DNA from: Chimonanthus salicifolius
Lineage: Eukaryota > Streptophyta > Magnoliopsida > Laurales > Calycanthaceae
Reading direction: 5' to 3'
Assembly (NCBI GenBank): GCA_013350335.1
Contig: CM023540.1
Span: 3,100,001-3,164,000, forward strand
Length of the DNA: 64,000 nt
Position 1 is the stretch's first letter, and each line of letters starts with the position of its first letter. The notes under the pieces were generated by a model. That model ran no database searches. It was not told where the DNA came from and worked only from the letters and a program-made list of their open reading frames with translations. Of the stretch, positions 1 to 11,121 are shown piece after piece. A program made the translations under genes and the position numbers.

Positions 1-995
1 TCTTTCTCCTCTCTTGCAAGGTGGGTGCCGTTTTTTCTTGGTGTATGAGGAATGCTAGAGTGAAATAGGTTGGTTCGCAATGGAATGGAGGTGGTTGGAG
101 TGGTCTTCACTCCAACATTAATTTCTTCACCAACCAAGCATGGGTTGGCTTGACTTTGGTGGTGGTGGTTGAGACCCAACCACCATTCAAGCCCATGGTT
201 TTAATTTGTGTTTTCTTGAGGTGGTTTGTGTTTGTTGGAGTGGTTTTGACCATTTAACCATTTGACCATTTTAATCTTAGGTTGATTAACTTAGAACACC
301 TTGATCCCTTGATTAATTTAATTAATCACTTTCTATTTAATTTAATCCCATTAATTTCCCTCCATGATCCACCCATGGTTGACCAAGTCAACCATGGTGG
401 TCGGTCCCACTACTCTTGGGTCCACACGCCACCTCAATGGGTGAGGTGGAGGTGGGCCCCATTGGCCATGTTACTTTGGTCCATTTATCACCTAACTTAG
501 GTGATTTAAATTTTATTAATTGTATCCCTCTTATTGGATTGCCATTGGGCCCATGGCCCAATTAGATTCTTGTCTTATCCATTTATCTTAGGGCTTAGTT
601 ACCTTGGCCCATTGGGTCCCACATGGCCCTTTGACTCAAATTGACCATCTTTGACCCGATTACTTACCATTGACCAATTACATGTATTAATTCTAATTCA
701 TGGTTTATTGGGTAAACATTGGGCCCACGGCCCAATTAAATTCCCTCCTTACCTTAGGCTTACCTCAATTGGGTCCATTGGGTCCCAAATGAGTATTGGG
801 CCCAATTTGACCATCCTTGACCCGATTAGTCCTCATTGACCCATTAAATGGATTTCATCCAACCCATGGCCCAATTGGGCCATGCTTGGGCCATTGTCCC
901 AAAATTTGGTCCATTTGGCATTTTATTACATCAAACTTCAATTTAAAATGAATAAATGCCAATATATATATTTATCAAAAATTCGGGCTATTACA
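1..995 (-). repeat. Partial 3' LTR (U3 side) of Gypsy-1
   Basis: Non-coding sequence ending on the plus strand at ...CTATTACA (995), so in sense orientation the LTR begins TGTAATAGCCCGAATTT, like the solo LTR at 26569 (TGTAATACCCCGAATTC). A polypurine tract follows at 1002-1010. The segment is rich in TTGACC/TTGACT and GGGCCCAATTG-type words, as is the sense 5' end of the other LTRs here. The GGTTCGGCCAT palindromes seen deeper in the other LTRs are absent, as expected if only the first kilobase of the LTR is inside the window. Confidence 0.82.
540..845. repeat. Tandem duplication of about 170 bp inside the Gypsy-1 LTR
   Basis: ATTGGGCCCATGGCCCAATTA at 544 recurs with one change at 718, and TTGACCCGATTA at 651 recurs at 817. 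GGTCCCA and TTGACCAT words fall between in the same order. Offsets of 166-174 bp show an imperfect tandem duplication within the presumed U3. The same vocabulary occurs at the sense 5' ends of the other LTRs (12180-12260, 50330-50420, 55980-56100). Confidence 0.6.
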
Positions 996-1001
996 ATAGA
1001 A

Positions 1002-1010
1002 TCCTCTTTC
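1002..1010 (-). other. Polypurine tract of Gypsy-1
   Basis: On the minus strand GAAAGAGGA lies just upstream of the 3' LTR start TGTAATAG. The equivalent AAAAAGAGGA of Gypsy-2 is at 56224-56233. This is the expected position of the plus-strand primer. Confidence 0.6.
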
Positions 1011-1057
1011 GAAATTTTCGTCTCGAAAATTTGAGTGAAGTAGGGGTCCAAAACAAC

Positions 1058-4000
1058 TCATGCGAAGAGCTCCGGATAAGCGGTCTTCATCTTCGACTCA
1101 AGTTCCCAGGTTGTTTCTTCACTGCCATGTCGTTCCCATACCACCTTGACGAACTGAATGGCGCGGTTCCGTAACACCCTTTGTTCACTTCCAATAATTC
1201 TAACCGGCTTCTCCACATATGTCACATCGCTTTGTACATCGATGTCTTGAACATTTGTCACATGAGAAGGGTCAGGATTGTACTTTCTCAGCATGGACAC
1301 ATGAAACACATCATGTAGAGATGACAGCTGTGGAGGGAGCGCTAACTGATAAGCTACCCCTCCCACCCTCTTCAGTATTGGAAACGGCCCCACAAATCTA
1401 GGCGACAGTTTCCCTTTCTTTCCGAACCTCATGTGCCCTTTCCGTGGCGAGACTTTTAAGAACACTAAGTCTCCCACCTCAAACTCGAGGAACCTTCTCC
1501 TCTTGTCGGCATAGCTCTTCTGACGGCTCTGTGCAGTGAGTAGATGTTGCCGTATCAGCTTAATCTGTGCTTGTAGTCTCTGTAACCAAATCTGGTCCGA
1601 TCAACACAGGCTCACCGGCCTCCGTCCAACACACTGGCGATCTACACGGTCTACCATACAAGGCCTCAAATGGAGCCATTTGAAGGCTTGCCTGGTAACT
1701 GTTATTGTAAGAGAACTCCACCAGTGGTAGATGATCCTCCCATCCGCCCTTGAAGTCTAGCATGCATGCTCTCAAGCATATCTTCCAGTGTCTGTATCGT
1801 CCTCTCTGACTGTCCATCAGTCTGTGGATGAAATGCTGTGCTAGTTAATACATTGGTTCCTATAGCCGACTGCAAGCCTTGCCATACTCTGCCGGTGAAT
1901 CGGCCATCCCTGTCGGACACAATAGACCGGGGAATGCCATGTAACCTGATGATCTCCCGAATGTGCCGTCGACCCAAAGTCTCTGATGAATCTGTCATCT
2001 TGATGGGAAGGAAATGTGCAGACTTGGTCAACCGGTCCATTATGACCCATATTGCATCGTTGCCCTTGGATGACCTTGGCAACCCTGTTACAAAGTCCAT
2101 GGATATGTGTTCCCATTTCCATTCTGGTACTGGTAAGGGTGCGAGTAAGCCTGGCGGTTTCCGATGTTCTGCCTTAACCTGTTGACATGTTAAGCAACGA
2201 GCAACAAACTCTGCCACGTCTTTCTTAAGTCCATGCCACCAATAGTGCCTCTTAAGATCATGGTACATCTTCGTGCTGTCCGGGTGGATAGAGAGTTTGG
2301 TTTGGTGTGCTTCAATCAGCAACTCTCTTCTACAATTCTTAGGTACGTATGTCCTACCTCGGAACATAAGACCCTGTCCTGGTCGTAATTCCCACTCCGG
2401 TACAACCTCACCGGTAGACATCTTGGCCCAAATCTCCTCCACCTCTGGATCTGTCCGTTGCTCCCGTTCAATCTCGGAGACCATGTTGGATCGTATGATC
2501 AGATTATATATGGTCCCATGATTATTGAGGTAGAGTTTAAATTCTCTGATGGTATTCAGTACCTCCCATTCCGTCCTGATCATGCTAGCTACTGTCACAT
2601 GTGACAAGCGGCTGACCGCCACTTTGTTCGCCTTGCCCGGATGATACCGAAGTGCGAACTCATAATCCGCCAGATATTCCATCCATCTATGCTGTCTCAT
2701 ATTGAGTTCTTTTTGATCAAATAAGTATTTCAAACTTTTGTGGTCCTAGAACACCTCAAACTTTTCACCGTAGAGGTAGTGTCTCCAGCATTTGAGAGCG
2801 AAGACTACTGCTGCTAGTTCTAGATCATGTGTGGGATAATGGCGTTCATGAATTTTCAACTGTCTTGATCCATACGCCACCTGCACGATTACTTTGACTG
2901 AGTGTACACCCCAGTCCCTCACCGGAGTCATCACAGTACACTTCATAATTTTTGCCTCTTTCCGGTGAGATCAGAATAGGAGCGGTCGTAAGCCTCTCCT
3001 TAAGCTCCTCAAATATTTGATTGCACAGATTGGACCACTCAAATTTGACTCCTTTCTGAGTGAGTCGGGTAAGCGGAGCTGCAATCTTGGAAAAGTCCAT
3101 GATGAATTTCCGATAGTAACAGGCCAATCCCAGAAAACTACGGATCTCGGTCACATTTGTCGGCGCTTTCCATTCCTTGACTGCTGCCACCTTAGCTGGG
3201 TCCATGGCTATACCTTCCTCTGATATGATGTGTCCCAAGAAGTTGACTTCAGATAGCCAAAATTCACACTTGCTGGCTTTGGCATACAATTGGTTTCTCC
3301 GCAAGGTGTCTAGGACTATCCGTAGGTGCTCGGCATGTTCGTCCTGACTTTTGGAGTAGATCAGAATATCATCGATGAATATGATCACAAACTGATCTAA
3401 GTATGGACGGAATATCCTATTCATCAAGTCCATGAACACCGCCGGTGCATTAGTAAGCCCAAACGGCATGACTACATACTCATATAATCCATACTGTGTC
3501 CTGAAGGCAGTCTTCTCTATGTCCTCCTCTCTAACCCGAATTTGATGGTATCCGGACATTAGGTCAATCTTGGAGAAATGAGAGGAACCCCTAAGTTGAT
3601 CAAACAGATCATCAATCCGGGGTAGGGGATACTTGTTCCTGACAGTCAGCTGATTTAACTTCCTATAGTCCACACACATTCGTAGGGTACCGTTTTTCTT
3701 TTTTCACAAATAATACTGGAGCTCCCCATGCAGATGTACTGTTCCGAATGAAGCCTAGTCTGAGCAGTTCGTCAATTTGCTTCTTCAGCTCGGTCATCTC
3801 AGCTGGTGCCATCCTATAATGGGGTAATGATACTGGAGCGGCGCCGGGGTATAATTTTATTTCAAAGTCTATCTCCCTTTTGGGTGGCAAACTAGGGAGT
3901 TCTATTGGGAATACCTCGGCAAAATCTGCTACTACTGCCGGAAGTTCAACCGTTGGTGCCTTATCTAATCTGAGGCTGTTCAAGGCAAGATGGTTCAGTT

Positions 4001-4826
4001 CTTCCTGCAGTCTTCTAGGGATACCCTGCCTGTCAGCGTGGACCATGTACCACTTTCCTTCGGGTGACCAAAATGTTACCCTACGAAGATGGCAGTCAAT
4101 ATGGGCCTGATACGTAGTCAACCAGTCCATGCCAAAAATGACATCATATTCCGCCATATCGATTACTAAATAATCGAACTCGAATTTGAATCCTGCGAGT
4201 TCCGTGTTCAATGCCGTACATATTAGTCCTAATGATGTGTCTCCGACGGGGGATACAATGGTAAGTGATGTGGACAAGTTTTGTACTAGTGTACCCGTGG
4301 CAGATATGAATGAATGTGATGCCCCAGAGTCAAATAAAGTAACAGCATAGGAACTACCGATTACAGCCATACCTTGCATTACTGAACGGTCCACAGCTAC
4401 TGGAGATGGCATGGTGAAGAGTCGTCCAGATCCCGCAGGTTTTGGTGCTCGTCCCGCCTGATTGTATGTCCTGCCTCCCCGTGACTGAGTTGATCTAGCT
4501 GGAGGGTGGAAGGCACCCCTGGAGTTAGAGGGTCGGTCGATCTGTGGACAATCCCTTTTGAAGTGACCCTGTTGGCCACACTGGTAACATGTGTTCCCAC
4601 CCCAGGGAACTTGTGTGACTGATGTTGATGTAGAAGGCTGACTGGGGCGAAAGCCCCCGGTAGACCTCGTGGAGGGTGAGGGCCTGCTAGGATTCGGGCG
4701 GAACTTCTTGTTGGGTTGGAATGTTCCCCGCCCACCCTGCCCTCGGCGGTTGTCGAACCGCACTATCTCATTTAGTTCCTTTTCTGCGATGGTGGCCCAG
4801 CTAACCACCCCTGCCAGTGTGGGCTC
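1058..4826 (-). pseudogene. Gypsy-1 gag-pol, broken (zinc knuckle, PR, RT, RH, INT, chromodomain)
   Basis: Domains read leftwards. Gag tail with knuckle CYQCGQQGHFKRDC (about 4550-4592); protease LFDSGASHSFIS (about 4310-4340); RT from [12 protein letters not shown] (3679) with FIDDIL (about 3361-3390); RNase H (about 2975-2650); integrase with zinc-binding HHCC ([18 protein letters not shown] ... CLTCQQVK), core residues in [17 protein letters not shown] and [10 protein letters not shown]; chromodomain ending at 1058. Frameshifts occur near 3670 (within KKNGTLR), near 2890 in RNase H and near 1750 in integrase. An amber codon follows EVF at about 2745. The RNase H acidic motif reads CDDSGEG where Gypsy-2 has CDASGEG, and the NKVADAL motif is altered to NKVAVSR. 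The gag start is lost at the 4826 junction. Non-functional. Confidence 0.92.
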
Positions 4827-4913
4827 CTTGAAAATGTATGGAATATGGAACTTCGCAAACAAATGAAGAACATTAATCATATCACAAGAGACCACCAAGT
4901 GAAGAGAAACCAA
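3663..4913 (-). other. Chimeric ORF: viral terminal-ORF fragment fused to Gypsy-1 gag/protease
   Basis: One open frame of 416 codons runs from viral sequence into retrotransposon sequence. Residues 1-28 contain SCDMINVLHLFAKFHIPYI, the viral terminal ORF seen intact at 42857 and 30000. From residue 29 (KEPTLAGVV) the protein is gypsy gag, then zinc knuckle, protease and the start of RT. The frame is open by chance of the breakpoint. There is no evidence that it is expressed. Confidence 0.8.
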
Positions 4914-5280
4914 GATGGGAAATTGCGGTGAATAGGAGTGACATCAGGACTTTCTTCTTTGAATCTAATAAACCAAGAGTGACTATACTGACGATTTTGC
5001 CACATTAACGCAAATTTCCATGCGTCAATATAATCCCAATAATTAAAGAACTCAGTCGAATTATAAAGCTGGACTGATTTCGTCATCGAAAGAGGACCAT
5101 CCCAATCTTCCTCAGTGAGGATTTTAAGAATAGTGAACAAGATTTTTGTTACCAGTGTAAAGATATAATTCTGATTGACTTGGGTCTTTTGTTGGAGTAA
5201 AACCCTTTTGGCTTTCTTCTTGTTCTGCCAATTTCTTTTTTCCTTTCTTCTGAATGAGTGGAGAAGAGCTACTCGCTATT
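4827..5280 (-). pseudogene. Unit A terminal ORF, truncated, with two internal deletions
   Basis: Remnant of the viral last ORF. The start codon is ATA instead of ATG (5278-5280, before GCGAGTAG). A one-base loss near 5386 puts the RNase H and this ORF in one frame (744-base ORF 5124-5867). Compared with unit B, about 190 bp are missing after YTGN (about 5140), removing the CLMEERSVEDN...IITYSK block. A further 82 bp are missing at about 4893 between two GAGA words. The C-terminal third is absent beyond the Gypsy-1 junction. Function of the intact protein is unknown. Confidence 0.85.
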
Positions 5281-7201
5281 TTGTCTTCCCTAAAGGAATT
5301 CTCTAGTAAGAAAGTCAGGGAGAGAATTAGAATTTCCATTGATAAATTCAATCTTGAACTCAAAGACGGATAAAATGGCTTGCCATTGGCAAATATTTGT
5401 TTAGAGGCAAGATTTTTGACATATTTTTCCAGTATTTCTTTCGCTGTTTTGGCGTCAACTCTGATCAGAAATTCTTTATTTAATAAATCATGTTGGAATT
5501 TTGTCACACAAATAACAATGGCAAGAACTTCCTTTTTGATGGTTGAATATTTCTTTTGAGCTTCATTCCAAAGGCCAAAATTGAATCTTATTAATTCTTC
5601 TTTTGAATCCTTTTGTTGTAAGAGGATTCCTCCATAACCGATATCTGAAGCATTTGTTTGTACTATTTTGAAAGCTTCTGGATCAGATAAACATCTGCAA
5701 AGAAGATTTTTAACTCTTTCTTTAATCCTTTTTACAACATTGGTATGGTTGGAGGTACATTCTTTAGGATTTTTCTTTAATCTATCTTGGAGAAGATTTC
5801 TATCTTTTGCTAAGTCTTGAAAGAAAAATGCTACATAATTTAAACTTCCAAGAAATCTTTGTAACATATTTTTGTCTTTGATTTCATCTGGGAACTTATC
5901 AGCAAATTGAATACTCTGTTGGTAGGAGTAATTTTTCTGTCTTCTATTTCAAATCCTAAAAATCTGATTTTCTGTTGGAACAAATTCATTTTCTTTTTGG
6001 ACAAGACTAGACCATTTTCTTTTATAATTCTGTTGAATATATTCAGATGTTTCCATTGTTGATCCACTGATTCTGAAAAGATAAGAATGTCATTAATGTA
6101 AATAATGGTAAACTAGGGGTAGGATGAAAAGATATTATTCATGATATTTTGAAATTCAGATGGGGCATTTTTTAATCCAAAAGGCATGACATTCCATTCA
6201 TAATGTCCCATGGGAACTGTAAATACAGTTTTATATCTATCTTCTTCTTTTATTTGAATCTGCCAAAATCCTGATTTTAAGTTGAATTTTGAAAATATTT
6301 TGGCATTGTTTAGCCTATTAAGCAAGTCTTGCGTATTAGGTAGAGGATACCTAATAGATTGCAATACTTTGTTTAAAGGCTTATAATTGATTACCAATCT
6401 TGGAAGTCCTCTTTCAATTTCAGCGGCTTTTTCAACATAGAATGCCGTACAGCCCCAAGGGGATTTGTTTTTTCTGATTAATCATTTTTTCAATAAATCA
6501 CTTATTTCTTCTTGACAGAGTTGTAAATGATTTGCATCCATTTGTGATGGACGGGCTTTTGTAGGAATATCCTTTTCATCAAACCCTTTAATGTATGGTA
6601 GAGTTACAATATGCCTTTTTCTATTCCAGAATGCAGAGGGTAATTCAGAGCAACATTCATCTTCAATATTGCTTTGTGAGATTTTCTATTTTTTCTTTAA
6701 ACTGTTTTTTCTCTAAAATTTTTGTATTTGGGCATTTTTTATTTCTATCTTTAGTCCATTGACATAATTTTCTTTAGTAGCAATAATTTGGTTTATCTTT
6801 TGAATTTTTGGTTCACAAGGATCATCTATAAAATCAAGGTTTATATCTATGCCTTTGATATTGGTAGAGATTCCTCTGGTGTTTACTGAAAACGGTTGGA
6901 TTAGCAGAATAAATGGGCATCCAAGAAGTACCTCATTACAATGTCTCCTAAAATAATGAAGGGTGAGGTAACATAGACTCCTTGGAAGCAAACATGAACA
7001 TTTGGAATTTTTCCTTTTATGGAAATATTTGTTCCATTGGCAGCAGTTACAAATTGTTTTGACTCACTTGTAAATTCAATAGGGACGATTCCCAATCTAA
7101 TGACATTTAAATCTGCTCAAGTGTCAATAATGGTGTTGAAAATTTTCTCAAAATTTTTTATTTTTATTTTCACCTGGACTCTCCACTGTTGATAGATGCA
7201 T
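5270..7201 (-). pseudogene. Unit A pol: aspartic protease, reverse transcriptase, RNase H
   Basis: Caulimovirid replication polyprotein. It begins at ATG 7199-7201 (MHLSTVESPG), as in units D, E and F. The protease active site reads DT-stop-AD (GGA to TGA near 7105), where E and F have DTGAD. RT motifs such as KFNLKSGFWQIQ and MPFGLKNAPSEFQ are clear, but the catalytic box is YIND rather than YIDD and a stop lies just before it (about 6113). RNase H has QTNASD where D has QTDASD. Several frameshifts occur. A 2-base loss near 7235 fuses this frame with the upstream coiled-coil frame, unlike D, E and F. Confidence 0.92.
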
Positions 7202-8142
7202 TTCGTAGGGATTACTCCAGTAGAGACTACTAATTTCTCCTTTAATTCTTTGGACAAATTTTTCTTCATTGTATTCTCCACAAGCACCATCATTTTCAAG
7301 TAAGGTGACTCTTTCATCAAGCTCATTTTGCCTTTTGGTTAATTCTAATCTTAACTCTTTGATCTCTCTTTTTTGGTCATTTAGTTCTCTTTGTAGATCT
7401 CCAAGAGTTAATGGTTTGTTTATAGTATGAATTTTTTCAGCTCTATTCATAAGGTCAATTAAGGAATAAATTGGCGTATGAAATGTTTATTTTGTCGTTT
7501 TTGGGTAATATGGAGATTCATCATTTTTGGTTGCGAACTTTCTCCTTCTTCTTCCCCTCCTAATTTTAAAATTTGATTTAAAAATTGAACGTTTTTCTCT
7601 CGATCAGGGATATGATCAATCATTTCAAGGAGCAATTTTTAAGGGGCAGTTAGGACACAAATATGTATACCAAGATCCTCATCAGAGGGTAATGACCATT
7701 CTCCCTCAGTGCCATCATCATCAGAATTACATGTACATGCTTGAAATTGTTTAATGAGTTGAAGATGAGGAACATTTTCTTCAACACTGGATTCATCAGT
7801 TGATGAGCTAGACTCATATTCTTCTTGGGAATTTAATTCAGAGTCTTCTCTATCAGAAGTTTCTTTATTATCTTCTTTAGTAATCTTTCTGAGTTTCTTC
7901 TTAGAATATTTTTCCTTTTTGAAACATTTGTTCGAATAGTGACCCTTTTTTCCACAAGTATAGCAAGTAGGTATTTTTCCTGTTAGGTTTTCCTTTTTAG
8001 AATATTTTTTGGATTTTCTTTTGGATAAAGGAGTATCATAATTTTTCTTTGAAAATTGACTCTTAAATCTGCTAGATTTATAGTTTTTCATCATTTTATT
8101 TCTTCTTTCGGGGATAAGTCTAGAACGCGAAGGTTTTCTTTT
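7148..8142 (-). pseudogene. Unit A zinc-knuckle and coiled-coil segment
   Basis: Follows the capsid stop in the same frame. It holds a basic stretch (KNYKSSRFKSQFSKKNY), a CCHC knuckle CYTCGKKGHYSNKC (about 7924-7965), a lysine-rich run, and an acidic serine-rich run (SDREDSELNSQEEYESSSS). It ends in a predicted coiled coil (LTLGDLQRELNDQKREIKEL, then ELTKRQNELDERVTLLEND). The knuckle is typical of caulimovirid capsid or nucleocapsid sequence that binds RNA. An ochre codon (CAA to TAA) follows VLTAP at about 7639, private to this copy. Confidence 0.85.
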
Positions 8143-9410
8143 TTATTCTGGTGTTTGGTCCAAACCAAATTGGAAGCAGAAATCTCCTAATTCTCTGTCT
8201 TCAACGTATTTTCTTATTTTTTCAGCTTGTTTACTGATCTTTAAATCAGTACAGAGCACAATGCCGACCTTATTAATCCTTTGTATAATTTCTCCGAATG
8301 TCAGCATGCTGTAATTAATAGTACCATGCATTTCTAATCTCAAGGAATTACGCACATTTTCTGCGAATAAGGGTGGTAATCCTGAAATAAAGCTTTCTTT
8401 CCAAATATCAGAATTACAATCATTTAGTTGGTATACTTTTGACAAAAATACGTCTTTATACCAACGAAATTCTCCTAAAGTTTTGCATCTTAAACGATGT
8501 AATTATTGTCGGTTTTTTCTTTAATTAGAGCAATTCCTCCAGTGAATTCATTAAAGATGCATAAAAGTAAGACACTGACACAATCAGACTATGTTTCATA
8601 GTTTTCAGAGATTTGACTAGTGCCCACTTCTAATTTGATATTGGGGACGACTAAGTTTCCTGTGATTTTATCTCTATATATAATTCTTCCATATTCATCT
8701 AGTTTGAAAGCATTTTCTATTTCAAGTCTTTGGGCTCTGGATAATCCATAATTCCACCATCCTCTTAATATTCCATTGAGAGAGGTGGTTATCATGAGAA
8801 AGATGTTTCTTGGAGTGTTTCCCCTAACTTCACAAGCATTAGAATATATCAGCATACTATGGACCATTTGGATTATTTGATATTCGGTTAATCCATCTAA
8901 ATTCCATTGATATAAGGAATTTCACGAATATGATAGGTCCTGAGTATACGTATATGGGGCTTCTTCAAGTTGCAGATCTACAGGAGTTGGTCTGGATTAA
9001 TAATTCTTTATTGTCGGCAATTCAGCTTGGGGATTCCGTTTCTTTAGGTGATTTACTAGCAAATTCTCTGCTGCAGAGACTCTGAGGATACTAAATCCTT
9101 TTCCTCCAACATTGAGACTTTCCACTCTAGTAGTTAATTCTTTTTGCATTTCATCTATCATTTTAAATGGTCCTTCTTGCAAAATGATTCCTGACTGTCA
9201 ATTTTCTAGGAACATATATATCATTTGTAGGGATTTCTTCTGAACTTTCTTCTTTCCCTTTATTTAATTCTGGTTTTGCTCTAATTGTTCTTTCTATCCT
9301 ATCTGTTTGTTCTCCAATGGTTAATAAGGATAGATTAGCGTAATTATTTTGTTCAATTATATCTCCAAGGCTCCTCGCTATGTCAATACCATTTACTTCA
9401 GTTTTTGATT
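8143..9410 (-). pseudogene. Unit A capsid region
   Basis: Contains the conserved stretch QIIQMVHSMLIYSNACEVRG, then NIFLMITTSLNGILRGWW, a capsid-like signature found in many endogenous caulimovirids, followed by FISGLPPLFAENVRNSL and a C-terminus FQFGLDQTPE. It ends with TAA at 8143-8145. The same stop in the same context occurs in B and F and, as TAATAA, in D. Upstream, this copy reads FESKTE in frame where B, E and F have FE-stop-KTE. Frameshifts near 8590, 8500 and 9190 break it. Confidence 0.85.
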
Positions 9411-10663
9411 CAAATATGGATCCATTTTTGACTAGGCATAGCAAAATTCTTGGTTTCTTTTGAGGCAGAAATATCAAGTTTTTTCCATGGAGGGTGAGAT
9501 TTTTGGATTTCTTTTCCTTCAACGTCTTTCCATGTCCTAGACGTTCTTCTTATAACTCTTATGTGTTTTGGACTTTGGGTTTCTTCTTCTTTGATTTTCC
9601 CTTTCTTAAAGTATTCCATAAACCAATCAAAGAAAGGTATATTTCTTTCTTCTTCTTCCATTTGGTAATACCATAATTCTCTCATTTTTTCTTTTTCTTT
9701 TAGGTTAAATTTCTTGAAGAACCATTCTTTCAAAAGGTGATTTTTCAGATTTTCTCTTAGATATGGCTTATCTATTTCAAATTTTTTGACGGGTTCAGTC
9801 TTTTGAATACTAATCATTCTAATGGCTCCTTGGAGGAAATCACTTTCACTAGGGTTGTAGGTTTTTTCTGATGAAGTTCTTTTATACACAGGATGTTCGA
9901 TTCCACTTTCTTTATTTCTAAAAACCTTTTGATCCATTTATTCTTTCTCACTGCTTTTTTTATCATCATCAACTTCTTCCAGTTTAAAACTTTTTCTTCC
10001 TTCCGTGTAGCTGGCAAAGCTTCTCCTAGCTTTTTCCATTTTTCTCCTAAAATTGACTTCAACATTACCATTTGGTAGTTTGACTATGCTTTGTAAATCA
10101 TCTGTTATTTCAGTTACTCTTGGAGTAACGTCTTCTATTTGCCAATTTCCTGGGAGAACAACCTCTTCCCAGCTGATAACTTTTGGGATAAACACATTAT
10201 TATTAAAGTTTGTTTCCATAAGATCTGTGGTTTTTTCTTTATCAACTTTATCATTGTAGGCTATCATGGGAAAGACAAAGATCATGGTTTTGTAGAACTC
10301 ATGATAGACTATAGCAAAAGGTTTACTTCTTTCAAGGATTTTGATTGTTTGTTTTACTCCAAAGAGGGAAACAGTTTTCTCAATAGTTTTATATTTATGT
10401 TCTTCAAATGTGCCATTGCTGTATATTTTTGTTACAGGCAAGGCTGACATTTTCCAATTCGATATGGCTTGGTCAAAGTTTTCATACATCTTTTCTTCAG
10501 AATTTTTTGTTTTTTCTGGATATTCTTTTTCTAGACTATTACGAGCGAAGCTAGTCATAGCAGACTGGTATGATGAAGAAGATGAAGTAGACCTATTAGA
10601 AGGATGCTGAAATGATCTAAACCAATTCTTGAAAAGTTTTGTCTTTCCTTCAGAATTTTCCAT
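9411..10663 (-). pseudogene. Unit A movement protein with 30K core deleted
   Basis: Start is taken at ATG 10661-10663 (MENSEGKTKLFKNWF), conserved in B and E. An in-frame deletion joins KILER to SKPFAIVY (about 10330). Relative to unit E it removes about 98 residues, including HIGLIQVGIKPL, the YVRDQRH stretch and FNCFPNITVDAHD, the centre of the 30K movement-protein fold. Both breakpoints sit in TTCTT repeats. A GAA-to-TAA change stops the frame at 9938 directly before ATG of MDQKVFRNKES. The tail (LRENLKNHLLKEWFFKKF ... RTSRTWKDVEGKE) is basic and acidic. Non-functional. Confidence 0.88.
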
Positions 10664-10928
10664 TTTTGTAATATGATTGTGGATCAAAGAGCACATGTCA
10701 ACGATTTACAGCCCTATATGCCACTTCTCGGCTTCAAGCGGGACTTACTACACGATCAAACCCTTATCCAACAATCAGATTATAAAAGCAGAAAACAATA
10801 AAAGAAAATACAAAAGTTTTAAAGAGGATTGGATGGATTAGCTCCAGATCACAGTTAATAGATATAATTCACCTTGCAAAGATCTAGACACGAGATAATA
10901 ATTCTAATTCTTCATTCAAAAGGTTAAT
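10664..10928 (-). other. Conserved spacer between small ORF II and movement-protein ORF, unit A
   Basis: About 265 bp without a usable ORF. It is conserved at the same place in B (21670-21937) and E (40808-41036), including the blocks GTAGTAAGTCCCGCTTGAAG and CTGATTGTTGGATAAGGGTT (minus strand). This is more similarity than expected of an inert linker. It could hold a subgenomic promoter or a splice or translation signal, but no specific motif is decisive. Confidence 0.5.
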
Positions 10929-11120
10929 TTATTCTCTTACATGATTACACAAGGATACTAACATAGATCTCCTAATAGTATGTATGCGGATAACAAGATA
11001 TCTTCCTGCAGCTATATTTTCGTCTATTTGTCGGATAACATTTTCTAATCTTCTAAGCTGATTTTCACGACGTCTGAGATCACGCAATAATTCTTCTCTC
11101 CTAATAGAACGAGGAGGCAT
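10929..11120 (-). CDS. Unit A small ORF II (63 codons, arginine-rich, coiled coil)
   Basis: MPPRSIRREELLRDLRRREN followed by QLRRLENVIRQIDENI: a highly basic, leucine-spaced protein likely to form a coiled coil. The start ATG (11118-11120) lies one base after the TGA of small ORF I (TGAGATG), a termination-reinitiation arrangement kept in units B and E. The E copy has 74 codons. By position it resembles ORF2 of badna- and tungroviruses (small basic virion-associated proteins), but no homology is claimed. The frame is intact here, ending VSLCNHVRE. Expression of the endogenous copy is doubtful. Confidence 0.7.
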   Translation of the reverse strand: MPPRSIRREELLRDLRRRENQLRRLENVIRQIDENIAAGRYLVIRIHTIRRSMLVSLCNHVRE

Positions 11121-11121
11121 C

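Larger units (their letters stand above)
1..4826 (-). mobile_element. Gypsy-1: partial Ty3/gypsy chromovirus, Tekay/Del-like
   Basis: Minus-strand LTR retrotransposon cut by the left window edge and by a rearrangement at about 4826. It consists of the inner 995 bases of its 3' LTR, a polypurine tract, and an internal region reading (minus strand) zinc knuckle, protease, RT, RNase H, integrase, chromodomain. The order RT-RNase H-integrase identifies Ty3/gypsy, and the C-terminal chromodomain-like end (VKVVWERHGSEETTWE) identifies a chromovirus. The long LTR and the protease motif LFDSGASHSFIS point to the Tekay/Del clade by family knowledge. The 5' LTR and most of gag are missing. It is clearly a relative of Gypsy-2 at the right of the window. 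Confidence 0.9.

Noticed and set aside
1219..2521. Plus-strand ORFs opposite the Gypsy-1 and Gypsy-2 pol genes
   Set aside because: They are antisense shadows of conserved integrase and RT codons, with no independent motif.
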